Made by a program: the position numbers and the translations under genes
Part shown: piece by piece, positions 1 to 8,135 of the stretch
Position numbering within the stretch: the first letter of the stretch is position 1
Layout of the letters: each line of letters opens with the position of its first letter
Assembly: GCF_002150685.1 (NCBI RefSeq)
Contig: NZ_MSSW01000019.1
Location: 90,142 to 154,141 of the forward strand
Length of the DNA stretch: 64,000 nucleotides
From: Algoriphagus antarcticus
GTDB taxonomy: Bacteria > Bacteroidota > Bacteroidia > Cytophagales > Cyclobacteriaceae
Reading direction: 5' to 3'
The notes under the pieces: generated by a model
What the model was told of the DNA's origin: nothing
The model's database searches: none
Seen by the model: only the letters and a program-made list of their open reading frames with translations

Positions 1-668
1 AAAGTGCCTCCCCAAGAATAGTCTTCTCCTGAGTTTTGACCGGTAATCTGGAAGATACCCATATTTGCTGAGATGAGATCTCCGAGATCTCCCTTGGAGT
101 TTTCAGCGATTCTCTCGGCCCGGATGCGTGCATCTTCCGTGGCTTTTGCGATCATTTCCAGTTTCAGAGATTCCAGTTCGGTGTAGTAATAGCGTGGAGA
201 TTGGGAATAAAAGGCAATTCCCTGATTAAGCAATTCGGTGATCTCACGGGAGATTTTCTCTACTTTTTCCACTTCGGTAGATTCAATTTTCAAGGATTGA
301 TTGAGCGTATATCCATCAAAGGTCTGTCCCAAATAACGGCCATCGTTTGCATAATTTTGTTGATATTTTGGATTGGTAGTGACAGCGTTGAAAATCAACT
401 TTTCGGCAGGAATTCCATTCGAAATCAAATAGTCTGCAACGAGTTTTCTGTCTTTCTCCAAGTCAGCATAAGCAGACTTCAGGTCGAAGCTTTCACGGCT
501 GAAATTCCCTTCCCACACGACCAAGTCTGACGTGAAATTACTTTCGCCCAACCCTGTGACATTGATCGAGCCCTGAGGTCGATTTCGGTTGATCACTGCA
601 TTTCCCAAGACAATCGAAGCAATCACTATGGCAACTGCGAAAAGAATGGCGGAGAGGTTGTTTCTCAT
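1..668 (-). CDS. SIMPL-domain (DUF541) protein, C-terminus cut by window edge
   Basis: Reads open from an ATG at 668 to the window edge, 222 codons without a stop. Residues about 5-25 form one hydrophobic segment (signal anchor or signal peptide). The following region (INVTGLGES, then SDLVVWEGNF) is the typical start of the SIMPL fold, and the last visible residues end in YSWGGT, close to the usual C-terminus, so only some tens of residues should be missing. Family members are periplasmic or outer-membrane proteins of unclear function; E. coli YggE is linked to oxidative stress. No partner gene is visible because the downstream side lies outside the window. The family call is from recognition of the pattern, not from a search. 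Confidence 0.8.
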   Translation of the reverse strand, partial: MRNNLSAILFAVAIVIASIVLGNAVINRNRPQGSINVTGLGESNFTSDLVVWEGNFSRESFDLKSAYADLEKDRKLVADYLISNGIPAEKLIFNAVTTNPKYQQNYANDGRYLGQTFDGYTLNQSLKIESTEVEKVEKISREITELLNQGIAFYSQSPRYYYTELESLKLEMIAKATEDARIRAERIAENSKGDLGDLISANMGIFQITGQNSGEDYSWGGT

Positions 669-761
669 GTTTTCCAAAAGTTGAAGTAGAAAGTAAGTAT
701 TCTTAGGCAGATAACAAATAACCCACCAAGTATCGGGTTTTTAAGAATGATTAACTGTCAA

Positions 762-938
762 TCAAATCGATTTTGAATCGTTGTGCTTCAAAATATAATA
801 ATGCAGCTTCATGAGAATTTTCCTTAATTCAGACACATCTTTTCCAGTCGTAAAAATTGGATAGGAATCAGGATAATCAGAAAATCTTGTACTGGTTTTC
901 TCAGGGATCATATCAATAATTTTCGAATCCTTTTTCAT
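762..938 (-). CDS. small hypothetical protein, 58 aa
   Basis: A 58-codon frame lies in the otherwise empty 297 bp between the SIMPL gene and the M14 peptidase gene, on the same strand as both. It begins MKKDSKIIDM and ends ILKHNDSKSI; it is charged, has no signal peptide or membrane segment, and its residue composition looks like real protein rather than random AT-rich reading. I recognise no family. No clear promoter element precedes it. It could be a genuine small protein or a chance frame; the sequence alone does not decide. Confidence 0.35.
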   Translation of the reverse strand: MKKDSKIIDMIPEKTSTRFSDYPDSYPIFTTGKDVSELRKILMKLHYYILKHNDSKSI

Positions 939-965
939 AAATCCATTACTATAATAGATTCAAAT

Positions 966-2447
966 TTAATAAATCCGCTGCTTAAATTCCTGCGCATTTG
1001 GGTTTTCGAGATTGATGAGGTAACCATTTACTACGGCATATTTTCTAACTCCATCTCTCTCCAAGAAGAAATTGGTTGCTTCTCCTGTTTTCCACCCAGC
1101 AGAAAAAGTATCAGTACTTCTCAAGACTACTATAGGAAGCTGATGCAAATCGTCTTTCGACCCATTTTTAACTTTTACTGCCAAATAGCCTTGATTAAGC
1201 AGCTCCATTGCTTTTGCCTCGTCTATATTTTCCACAGAATTAAAAGCAGTTTCATAGACTTTACCCTCAGCATATTTCAGTCCTGTGGCATCAAATTCTT
1301 CAAGTCCATAATAAACCTGCGCATCACCCAAGTCATCCACAGAACCGGATACGAAATACGTATCGCCGGCAGTGTTGTCTCGCCTTCTGATGGCTAAATC
1401 CACTGGATAATATTTTCCATTTACCGGAACATTAACTTCATTTATCAGCAAATCAACCAACTGCATATCATTGTCTGGTATTGCAAAATACTCAGCAGTA
1501 GTGTATTGCTCGTAGCTTCTGGTGGCGATTTGCTCCAGTGCATTGAGAATAATCATAAAATTCAGTTGACGGATGTATTGTTTGTCAGGATCATTTGGAT
1601 AGCCGCCGGATTCGATCAAAATAGTGCTCGTTCCCCACTTGGTAATATTATCGCCAAAGGCTCTCGGCTCGAATGCATCATCATATTTTCCCACATGTCC
1701 GGGCACTACTTGCTGCAGCACCTGATTCATTCCTACTATCGTCTGCATAGCTCTTGTTCGCACATCATTGACATCCGTTTCATAATTATAGGCTGGCGCC
1801 AAAACAGATATCGTAGCTTGTTTCGGCGTGCCAGAAGCATTATAATAAACCTGCTGATCGTGCAGATTAAAGCCAAATTCAGGTTCAAAAACATCTCTAG
1901 CTCTTTTCAGAATAACCGCTTCCGGAGAAATCTGAGAAATAGCATCACGATTTAAATCTATGTCCAGTGCATTTCTACGCTTGAAAGCCTCAGCTCCGTC
2001 AGGATTGATCATAGGGATAAACTTGAGATCAAGATTTGATTTAAGAAGGTTACGTAGTACATCAAACTCATCTCCGATTGCCTCCAAGAAATTGAACAAG
2101 TCGAAAAGAGACATGGTAGCCGTGCTCTCATTTCCGTGCATCTGTGACCAAAGCATCACCTTGGTTTTGCCATCACCCCAATCCAAGCTAGAAATGCTTC
2201 TGCCTTCCACCGACTCCCCAAGTTTTGTCAACTGAAAAGCATCCTTATGCTTCTGAATCAAAGGCTGAAGATCAGCATGCTTAAATCTTCGATGAGTGAT
2301 TGCAGATTCTTTGAATTTGGAATATGCGGATTCAAGAGTTTCTACGTCTGTACCTGCTGCGATTGGAATACTTGCTGTTTTACAACTAAGGACTGAAATC
2401 AAAAACAGCAAAAACAAGCTAATCGAGAGTTTAGAATTGGCTTTCAT
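966..2447 (-). CDS. M14-family zinc carboxypeptidase, lipoprotein
   Basis: 493 aa. The N-terminus has a lipoprotein signal (LISVLSC, lipid Cys at about 22). The M14 zinc site is visible: HxxE as H104-G-N-E107, the substrate-binding NPDG...R with downstream DLNRD (about 149-168), the third zinc ligand H196 in FNLHDQ, and the catalytic Glu279 in ILIESGG. The remaining 200 C-terminal residues contain no motif I recognise. M14 enzymes cleave C-terminal residues or peptidoglycan-type peptides; this one should sit on the periplasmic or outer face of a membrane. It is transcribed divergently from an L-Ala-D/L-Glu-type epimerase gene with 92 bp between them, which fits a role in peptide scavenging or murein peptide turnover, but the substrate is inference. 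Confidence 0.9.
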   Translation of the reverse strand: MKANSKLSISLFLLFLISVLSCKTASIPIAAGTDVETLESAYSKFKESAITHRRFKHADLQPLIQKHKDAFQLTKLGESVEGRSISSLDWGDGKTKVMLWSQMHGNESTATMSLFDLFNFLEAIGDEFDVLRNLLKSNLDLKFIPMINPDGAEAFKRRNALDIDLNRDAISQISPEAVILKRARDVFEPEFGFNLHDQQVYYNASGTPKQATISVLAPAYNYETDVNDVRTRAMQTIVGMNQVLQQVVPGHVGKYDDAFEPRAFGDNITKWGTSTILIESGGYPNDPDKQYIRQLNFMIILNALEQIATRSYEQYTTAEYFAIPDNDMQLVDLLINEVNVPVNGKYYPVDLAIRRRDNTAGDTYFVSGSVDDLGDAQVYYGLEEFDATGLKYAEGKVYETAFNSVENIDEAKAMELLNQGYLAVKVKNGSKDDLHQLPIVVLRSTDTFSAGWKTGEATNFFLERDGVRKYAVVNGYLINLENPNAQEFKQRIY

Positions 2448-2509
2448 AATTATTTCTATTTACCTTGAATAAAATGCAATACTACCTGTCATACAAGCAA
2501 AAAACGCTT

Positions 2510-2517
2510 TAATTTTG
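2510..2517 (+). promoter_or_regulatory. -7 promoter element (TAATTTTG) of the epimerase gene
   Basis: Matches the Bacteroidetes -7 consensus TAnnTTTG, 22 bp before the ATG at 2540. I see no convincing -33 TTTG at the standard distance, so this rests on the -7 match and position. Confidence 0.5.
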
Positions 2518-2539
2518 CTTCAAATTGAATATTTATCAA

Positions 2540-3553
2540 ATGAAATTATCCTTTCAAGTCGTAGATCTCCCTCTAAAGCATACATTTACTATCGCTCATC
2601 AAAGCAGAGACGTGCAAGATACGCTCATTGTAAAACTGCAAGATGGAGCATTTTACGGGTTAGGTGAATCCACTACCAATCCTTTCTACGGCATGACTAT
2701 TACTAATATGTCGGAATGTTTGGAGAAATTCAGGCCTATCCTCGAAAAAGGTGAATGGGAAACTCCAGCCCAACTTTGGGATTTGGGTAAAGAGGTATTC
2801 AAAGAGAATCCGTTTGCGCAATGTGCGCTGGATATGGCCGCCTGGGATATCTATGCTAAGAAGCAAGGGAAGAAACTGTACGAACTTTTGGACCTGAATC
2901 CAGAGACTATTCCCACCACCAATTTTACGATTGGAATCGACACGCTGGAAAAGATGGTGGCAAAAATGAAGGAAGTTCATTGGCCGATTTACAAAATCAA
3001 ATTGGGAACTTCAGACGATCTGGCTATCATCCGTGAGCTCAGAAAGCATACAGACGCTGTTTTTAGGATAGATGCAAATTGTGCCTGGACGGCTGAGCAA
3101 GCCATCGAATATTCTATAGAGCTGGAGAAGTTGGGAGTGGAGTTTATGGAACAACCGCTTGGAAAGGATGATCTGGAGGGGATGAAAGAAGTGTTTAAAC
3201 ATAGCAAACTTCCAGTAATCGCTGATGAAAGCTGCATTGTGGAGTCGGACGTGAAGAAATGCCATGGGCTTTTTCACGGAATCAATGTGAAGCTGGTGAA
3301 AGCGGGAGGTATCACGCCAGGATTGAGAATGATACACGAGGCCAAGAAACTTGGGATGAAAACAATGGTTGGCTGTATGACTGAATCTTCCGTAGGCATC
3401 ACAGCCATTGCGCACATTGCACCACTTTTGGACTACGTAGATATGGATGGCGCAATGCTGCTATCCAAAGATCCAGCGAAGGGCGTGGTCATCACAGCCG
3501 AAAATGTGACTTTTCCAGAAGGAAATGGAATAGGTGCGGAAATGATTTGTTGA
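2540..3553 (+). CDS. dipeptide epimerase (L-Ala-D/L-Glu epimerase type, enolase superfamily)
   Basis: 337 aa from the ATG at 2540; an in-frame TTG 15 bp upstream is less likely because the -7 element lies just before it. Enolase-superfamily signatures appear in order: KxK (K152, K154) in YKIKLGT, metal ligands D178 (RIDAN), E204 (MEQP) and D229 (ADES), and the second acid/base lysine in KLVKAGG (about 251-254). The two lysines on opposite faces of the barrel fit a 1,1-proton transfer (epimerase) rather than a dehydratase. The N-terminal capping domain (about 1-120) is complete. The known role of the family is recycling of murein dipeptides. Exact dipeptide specificity cannot be read from sequence. 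The divergent neighbour is an M14 peptidase. Confidence 0.88.
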   Translation: MKLSFQVVDLPLKHTFTIAHQSRDVQDTLIVKLQDGAFYGLGESTTNPFYGMTITNMSECLEKFRPILEKGEWETPAQLWDLGKEVFKENPFAQCALDMAAWDIYAKKQGKKLYELLDLNPETIPTTNFTIGIDTLEKMVAKMKEVHWPIYKIKLGTSDDLAIIRELRKHTDAVFRIDANCAWTAEQAIEYSIELEKLGVEFMEQPLGKDDLEGMKEVFKHSKLPVIADESCIVESDVKKCHGLFHGINVKLVKAGGITPGLRMIHEAKKLGMKTMVGCMTESSVGITAIAHIAPLLDYVDMDGAMLLSKDPAKGVVITAENVTFPEGNGIGAEMIC

Positions 3554-3570
3554 GAAGAAAGTAGTAGGAT

Positions 3571-3610
3571 GTAGGTATCAAGATATTAAATTCTGGAATC
3601 GAGAGCCAAG
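3571..3610. repeat. intergenic degenerate repeat (GTAGGTATCAAGAT type)
   Basis: This stretch resembles 29852-29876 downstream of fic: both read GTArGTATCAAGATnTnA and then AGAGCCAA. Both copies lie directly behind a gene end. The rest of the 345-bp gap (3554-3898) holds a short hairpin around GGGCTGAAAGCCC and the terminator at 3792; I see no gene in it. Confidence 0.35.
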
Positions 3611-3791
3611 AATTTAGTAGAATAGAATGAGAATAAAAAAGCGATGAATTTTTAGAGATCGTTGCCCATGTATTATCTGGGCTGAAAGCCCAAAATAACT
3701 AAGCTCTGCTCGACACGGCTCCGTTCCTACAATGAAATATCTATTTTAAAAGCTCTGAAGCGGCGAAATAACCAAGAATTCCTAGTCAATC

Positions 3792-3827
3792 AAAAAGCCG
3801 GAGCGATCTAAAATCACTCCGGCTTTT
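3792..3827. terminator. bidirectional intrinsic terminator
   Basis: Stem AAAAGCCGGAGCGAT / ATCACTCCGGCTTTT (one G-U/mismatch position) with A and T flanks on both sides, lying between the convergent epimerase and response-regulator genes; it can serve both. Confidence 0.8.
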
Positions 3828-3898
3828 ATTTATTTTCTACCAATAAAAAATCATTTTCCCTGTTAGGCTAGACATAGGTCACCCGACAATTTTCTCAA

Positions 3899-4594
3899 TC
3901 ATCCTTCACTCACGATCAGCTTGAAGCCTTCACCATGCACAGTAATAATCTGCACTTTTGGATCGTCTTTCAGAAGCTTTCGGATTTTGCTAAGATACAC
4001 ATCCATGCTTCGAGCATTGAAGTAGCTATCGTCTCCCCAGATTTGCTTCAAGGCATGACTTCTATTTACCAGATTGTTGATTTCAGATGCCAGTAGGCGA
4101 ATAAGCTCATTTTCTTTAGAAGTCAACTTGTGCCGTCCTTTTGGCCCATCCAAGATTTGCTCATCGTAGTGAAGGACAAAGCCTCCAAAAGTATAAACCT
4201 TTAGCGGATTGATTTCTTCATTTTTATGAGTTCTCCTCAGGATAGCATTTACACGAAGAAGTAATTCTTCCATGCTAAATGGCTTTGTCAGGTAATCATC
4301 TGCGCCAATTTTGAGCCCTTCGATGATGTCATCCTTTTGATTTTTTGCCGTGAGGAAAAGAATTGGAAGGTTCTCCTCTATCTTCTTAATTTCCTTGGCT
4401 AGGGTGAATCCGTCCTTTTTCGGCATCATAATGTCGAGCAGGCAAAGATCAAATTTCCCTTTCTTGTACTTGTTCCAACCTTCTTCACCATCACGGCAAA
4501 GCGTAGGTTCATAACCTTTCATTTCCAAATATTCTTTAAGGATATCTCCCAAATTTGGATCGTCTTCGACCACTAATAATTTCGCTTTGCTCAT
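3899..4594 (-). CDS. OmpR/PhoB-family response regulator
   Basis: 231 aa. Receiver domain about 4-117 with acidic pocket E10/D11/D12, phospho-acceptor D54 (LLDIMMP), T82 (FLTAKN) and K104 (LTKPF). Winged-helix DNA-binding domain about 130-228, with LTSKENELIRLL and the recognition-helix segment RSMDVYLSKIRKLL. The start codon overlaps the stop of the upstream histidine kinase by 4 bp (ATGA), so the two are translationally coupled and are the obvious partners. The pair resembles RprXY of Bacteroides in architecture. The target genes are not identifiable here. A terminator follows at 3792. Confidence 0.93.
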   Translation of the reverse strand: MSKAKLLVVEDDPNLGDILKEYLEMKGYEPTLCRDGEEGWNKYKKGKFDLCLLDIMMPKKDGFTLAKEIKKIEENLPILFLTAKNQKDDIIEGLKIGADDYLTKPFSMEELLLRVNAILRRTHKNEEINPLKVYTFGGFVLHYDEQILDGPKGRHKLTSKENELIRLLASEINNLVNRSHALKQIWGDDSYFNARSMDVYLSKIRKLLKDDPKVQIITVHGEGFKLIVSEG

Positions 4595-6312
4595 TGTTTC
4601 TTTGGTAAGTTAATGGTGAATGAGCTCCCTTTTCCAAGATCGCTACTTACTCGTATTCCGCCTCTATGCGCTTCCAGCATGGTTTTCACGTAAGATAGCC
4701 CAAGACCGAAGCCTTTGACATCATGTACATTCCCAGTAGGAACTCGGTAGAATTTATCAAAAATTTTCCGTTGTGCATCCTTATTCATTCCGATTCCTTC
4801 ATCCTTGATAGTGATGAAGACTTGATCGGAATCGTCTTTTGCTTCAATGCTGATCTTTGGATTTTCGGGGGAATACTTATTTGCATTGTCTAAGAGATTA
4901 TTGAAAATATGGGTGAGGTGAAAAAGATCACCCTCAATCATAGGTTCGTTCAGCTCATTGATAAAGGTAATTTGTCCTCCTTTTTTCTCGACCTGTAGGC
5001 CAAAATGACCAACTGTACTTTCCAAAATATCTCCCAGATTCAACAATTCCAATTTCAGATTGAAATCCTTCTTATCCAACGCAGCAGCCTGAAGAACGTT
5101 TTCTACCTGTGAGACCAAGCGCTTATTTTCATCCTTGATAATACCCAGATATCTCGAACGGAACTTGTCCTGACTGGATAGCTCGGGATCTTGAAGTGCC
5201 TCCACCGCCAGACTCACTGTGGCCAGTGGCGTCTTGAATTCATGAGTCATGTTATTGATGAAATCATTCTTCGTATCAGAAAGGGCTTTTTGACGGATGA
5301 TAACTTTGATCGCATAGATGAAACAGGAGATAATCACTAAAATGAAAACGATAGAGCTGGAGATAGGAAGCCATACTTCTCGGATTACGTGGTTACTTTT
5401 CTCTGGGAAATACAAATACAGATAGTTGTTTTTACCCAAAATGTCATTGGGGAAAAGCTTGGCTTGAATTCCTTTTTGTACCAAAGTAAACTGCTCTTTC
5501 ACATTGCCGATAGGCATAATCAGACCGTCCTCTTTGAGTAACCCCAATTCGAAATCCTCGGAAATATTTTGTTCAAGCAGGTATCCTTTCAGTAATTTTC
5601 TGACTTGGGCGGTATCCAATCTATCTAAAATTGCCTGCTGCCCAGCAGCCATCTCATCCCACATTTTGTTGAAGAAATCAATCTTCATATTTGTCTTGGC
5701 AATTTTTTCCAAGGCATCTGGAGTAAGGTTCATTTCGGGCATATCGTACTGAAAACTTGGCATAGGAACTGTTGAATTCCTTTCCCTAGTCGAATTCTCT
5801 ACCCTACTTAAGTATTGTAGTTGACGCACTTTTTCATCAAGTAATACTTGCATTTCATCAGGCGTAAAGAGTTCTGAAGCTACTTCAGGCGTCATATAAG
5901 TAAAAAAGGTTTCCAGATCTTCCAGCACTTTACTATCAACTCCACGAGATTCTAGAATTCTTTTGAATGTTGGGCTTACCTTGGGAGCTGACTCCTGGAA
6001 AAAAGTATCAATCAAAGAAGGTCTATTTGCAGGATTGGGCCTTGACCTATATTGAATTTCCAATGGATCTATTTTTTCAACCAATGATCTTTGTATTGCA
6101 GAATCCTGAACCAAAAAGCTGAAAAATAAGTCAGAATTTTCCCCTTTCTCCAATTGTTCAATAGTCCCATCAAGTGCTTGGAGAACATTTTGATCAAAAC
6201 GCTCTCTATTAATACGAATAGCATTTTTCACCCAATAGAATTGGAATCCCATCAGACCAAAGCTAGCCAAAGCCATCAGGACAACGATAAGGATGATGTT
6301 ACTTTTGGACAT
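4591..6312 (-). CDS. membrane sensor histidine kinase (RprX-like)
   Basis: 573 aa. TM1 about 5-27 and TM2 about 315-338 enclose a large periplasmic sensor region of some 285 residues with no recognised domain. The cytoplasmic part has the HisKA H-box NNMTHEFKTPLATV (phospho-His 357), N-box NNLLDNANKYS, G1 DEGIGM and G2 GFGLGLSYV. It phosphorylates the response regulator encoded immediately downstream (4-bp overlap). The unusually big sensor between two TM helices fits RprX-type Bacteroidetes kinases. A TAAATTTG element ends 5 bp before the ATG, so the mRNA may be nearly leaderless. Confidence 0.93.
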   Translation of the reverse strand: MSKSNIILIVVLMALASFGLMGFQFYWVKNAIRINRERFDQNVLQALDGTIEQLEKGENSDLFFSFLVQDSAIQRSLVEKIDPLEIQYRSRPNPANRPSLIDTFFQESAPKVSPTFKRILESRGVDSKVLEDLETFFTYMTPEVASELFTPDEMQVLLDEKVRQLQYLSRVENSTRERNSTVPMPSFQYDMPEMNLTPDALEKIAKTNMKIDFFNKMWDEMAAGQQAILDRLDTAQVRKLLKGYLLEQNISEDFELGLLKEDGLIMPIGNVKEQFTLVQKGIQAKLFPNDILGKNNYLYLYFPEKSNHVIREVWLPISSSIVFILVIISCFIYAIKVIIRQKALSDTKNDFINNMTHEFKTPLATVSLAVEALQDPELSSQDKFRSRYLGIIKDENKRLVSQVENVLQAAALDKKDFNLKLELLNLGDILESTVGHFGLQVEKKGGQITFINELNEPMIEGDLFHLTHIFNNLLDNANKYSPENPKISIEAKDDSDQVFITIKDEGIGMNKDAQRKIFDKFYRVPTGNVHDVKGFGLGLSYVKTMLEAHRGGIRVSSDLGKGSSFTINLPKKQ

Positions 6313-6316
6313 GATG

Positions 6317-6324
6317 CAAATTTA
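6317..6324 (-). promoter_or_regulatory. possible -7 element (TAAATTTG) of the sensor kinase
   Basis: Fits TAnnTTTG on the minus strand, but ends only 4 bases before the start codon at 6312, which would give a transcript starting at or next to the AUG. The AT-rich context makes a chance match possible. Confidence 0.3.
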
Positions 6325-6465
6325 ATCCTATAACAAAGCCATAGCGGGAGCTTAACAATATTTAACCGCGACAAGGTGCCTCGATAATGTATCAATTTCA
6401 AGTCCTTCTCCTATATTTAGACTCGAAAACAGAGTTATCTTAATTACACTATAACTTATGAAAAT

Positions 6466-6489
6466 AGGGGGCAAATGCCTCCTTTTTTT
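6466..6489 (+). terminator. terminator-like hairpin upstream of lysA
   Basis: Stem AGGGGGCA / TGCCTCCT (one mismatch) with a two-base loop, then a T-run. It lies upstream of the lysA -7 element, so it would block read-through into lysA rather than attenuate its own transcript. The rest of the 212-bp divergent gap 6313-6524 shows nothing more. Confidence 0.4.
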
Positions 6490-6499
6490 GTTATTTGGC

Positions 6500-6507
6500 T
6501 ATCTTTG
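6500..6507 (+). promoter_or_regulatory. -7 promoter element (TATCTTTG) of lysA
   Basis: TATCTTTG followed at once by CGCGCA, 17 bp before the ATG at 6525. The same TTTGCGC extension recurs at four other genes in this window. It supports the ATG at 6525 over an in-frame TTG at 6495, which lies upstream of the element. Confidence 0.65.
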
Positions 6508-6524
6508 CGCGCAAATTTCAGATA

Positions 6525-7757
6525 ATGTCAACACCTCAACATCCTATCCAACTCCAAGGAGTAAGCCTAGAATCTATAGCTCATGAATTTGGCACACCTG
6601 TATATGTATATGACGGGGAAAAGATAGTGAGTCAGATCAAATCACTTCAATCTGCCTTCGCTACCGTTCCTTTGAAGATCAAATATGCCACCAAAGCGCT
6701 ATCCAATATAAGTATCTTGAAGTTGGTGAAAAAGGCTGGGGAAGGTGTAGATGCAGTATCGATCGAAGAAGTGAGGATTTGCATGCAAGCGGGATTTGCT
6801 GCTTCGGAAATCATGTACACACCTAGCGGAGTGAATTTTCGAGAGGTAAAAGAAGCTGTCGAATTGGGTGTGATGATTAACCTCGACAGTATTCCGTTGA
6901 TGGAGGAGTTTGGTGAAAGGTATGGTAATACGATGCCAGCTTGTATTCGGATCAATCCGCACATTATGGCTGGTGGGAATGCAAAAATTTCGGTAGGTCA
7001 TATTCAAAGCAAGTTTGGGATTTCTATTCAGCAACTTCCTGAGATTCTGGAAGTGGTGAAAAAGTTTGAAATCAAAATCGTAGGCCTTCATGTTCATACA
7101 GGTTCCGACATACTTGATGCTGAAATATTCTTAAGAGGCGGAAATGTGTTGTTTGATGCAGCGATGAACTTCCCGGATCTTACCTTCTTAGATTTCGGAG
7201 GAGGTTTCAAAGTCGCTTATAAGTCTGGGGATCCAGCCACTGATATTGCAGAAGTTGGCACAAAAGTGTCTGTGGCTTTCCATACGTTCTGCGAAAAATA
7301 TGGTCGAGAATTGGAGCTATGGCTTGAGCCAGGTAAGTTTCTGGTAAGCGAATCCGGGTATTTGGTAGTGGAATCCAATGTGGTCAAAAAAACACCACAG
7401 ATTACATTTGTTGGAGTTGATTCAGGATTGAATCACCTGATCAGACCTATGATGTACGATGCATTCCATGACGTATATAATCTGAGCAACCCTGAGGGAG
7501 ACTTGAAGCCTTATAATGTAGTTGGATATATCTGTGAAACGGATACCCTGGCTAAAGATCGGATGCTCGCGACTGTCACGAAAGGAGATCTTTTGGTATT
7601 CAAAAATGCTGGGGCTTATGGCATAAGTATGTCCTCCAATTACAACTCTCGGCTACGTCCTGCAGAGGTTTTGGTATGGGAAGGAAAGGCCCATTTGATA
7701 AGAAAAAGAGAGGAATTTGAGGATTTAATCAAAAATCAGGTCGTTTTAGATATTTAA
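6525..7757 (+). CDS. lysA: diaminopimelate decarboxylase
   Basis: 410 aa, typical for LysA. It is a PLP enzyme of fold type III that converts meso-diaminopimelate to L-lysine, the last step of the lysine pathway, and so sets the balance between lysine and the peptidoglycan cross-linker. Visible motifs: PLP lysine in KYATKALSN (about K57), HVHTGSDI (about residue 190), DFGGGFKV, LEPGKFLV, and the active-site Cys in YICETDTLAKDR. C-terminal barrel motif NAGAYGISMSSNYNSR is present, ending with the usual E-V-LV segment. It stands alone with its own promoter. Confident identification. Confidence 0.96.
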   Translation: MSTPQHPIQLQGVSLESIAHEFGTPVYVYDGEKIVSQIKSLQSAFATVPLKIKYATKALSNISILKLVKKAGEGVDAVSIEEVRICMQAGFAASEIMYTPSGVNFREVKEAVELGVMINLDSIPLMEEFGERYGNTMPACIRINPHIMAGGNAKISVGHIQSKFGISIQQLPEILEVVKKFEIKIVGLHVHTGSDILDAEIFLRGGNVLFDAAMNFPDLTFLDFGGGFKVAYKSGDPATDIAEVGTKVSVAFHTFCEKYGRELELWLEPGKFLVSESGYLVVESNVVKKTPQITFVGVDSGLNHLIRPMMYDAFHDVYNLSNPEGDLKPYNVVGYICETDTLAKDRMLATVTKGDLLVFKNAGAYGISMSSNYNSRLRPAEVLVWEGKAHLIRKREEFEDLIKNQVVLDI

Positions 7758-7795
7758 TTTCTTAATACCACATCTTACTTTCCTTTGGTATAATT

Positions 7796-8014
7796 ATGAC
7801 AAATGTGGAAAATGGTCTTGACATAGGCTATTCTTATGATGTGACCATTTCAAAGTTAGGTCTGAAAGTAGCGGAGGTGCTCATGAGATTTCACTTACCT
7901 ATTCATTTTTATGGGGTGCTTATAAGAACAGAAACCAGAGAGGAAGAGTTATTCCTTGCTTTAAGTATTAAGCTGAAAACAACTGATTATAATATTTATT
8001 CAAGTCACATTTAG
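7796..8014 (+). CDS. small hypothetical protein, 72 aa (doubtful)
   Basis: An ATG-started frame of 72 codons in the 378-bp gap between lysA and the photolyase gene. It has no signal peptide, no motif and no homologue that I recognise; the middle (VAEVLMRFHLPIHFYGVLIR) is moderately hydrophobic. No promoter element or terminator frames it. It might be a short real gene, a decayed remnant or chance. Aside from this frame the gap holds nothing I can support. Confidence 0.22.
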   Translation: MTNVENGLDIGYSYDVTISKLGLKVAEVLMRFHLPIHFYGVLIRTETREEELFLALSIKLKTTDYNIYSSHI

Positions 8015-8135
8015 CTTAACAGCCTTTTTAAACTAATCCTGGTCTTTAAAAGTCTCTATCTATTTTGGAACCACGCTTAAGTATTGATCAAAACAAAGCA
8101 GTAGGAAATTGGCTTTTAGGATAAAGATATTTTTT

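Noticed and set aside
6459..6524. Leader peptide plus attenuator for lysA
   Set aside because: A frame starting at 6459 looks like a signal peptide by chance; the hairpin precedes the promoter element, so it cannot attenuate that transcript.
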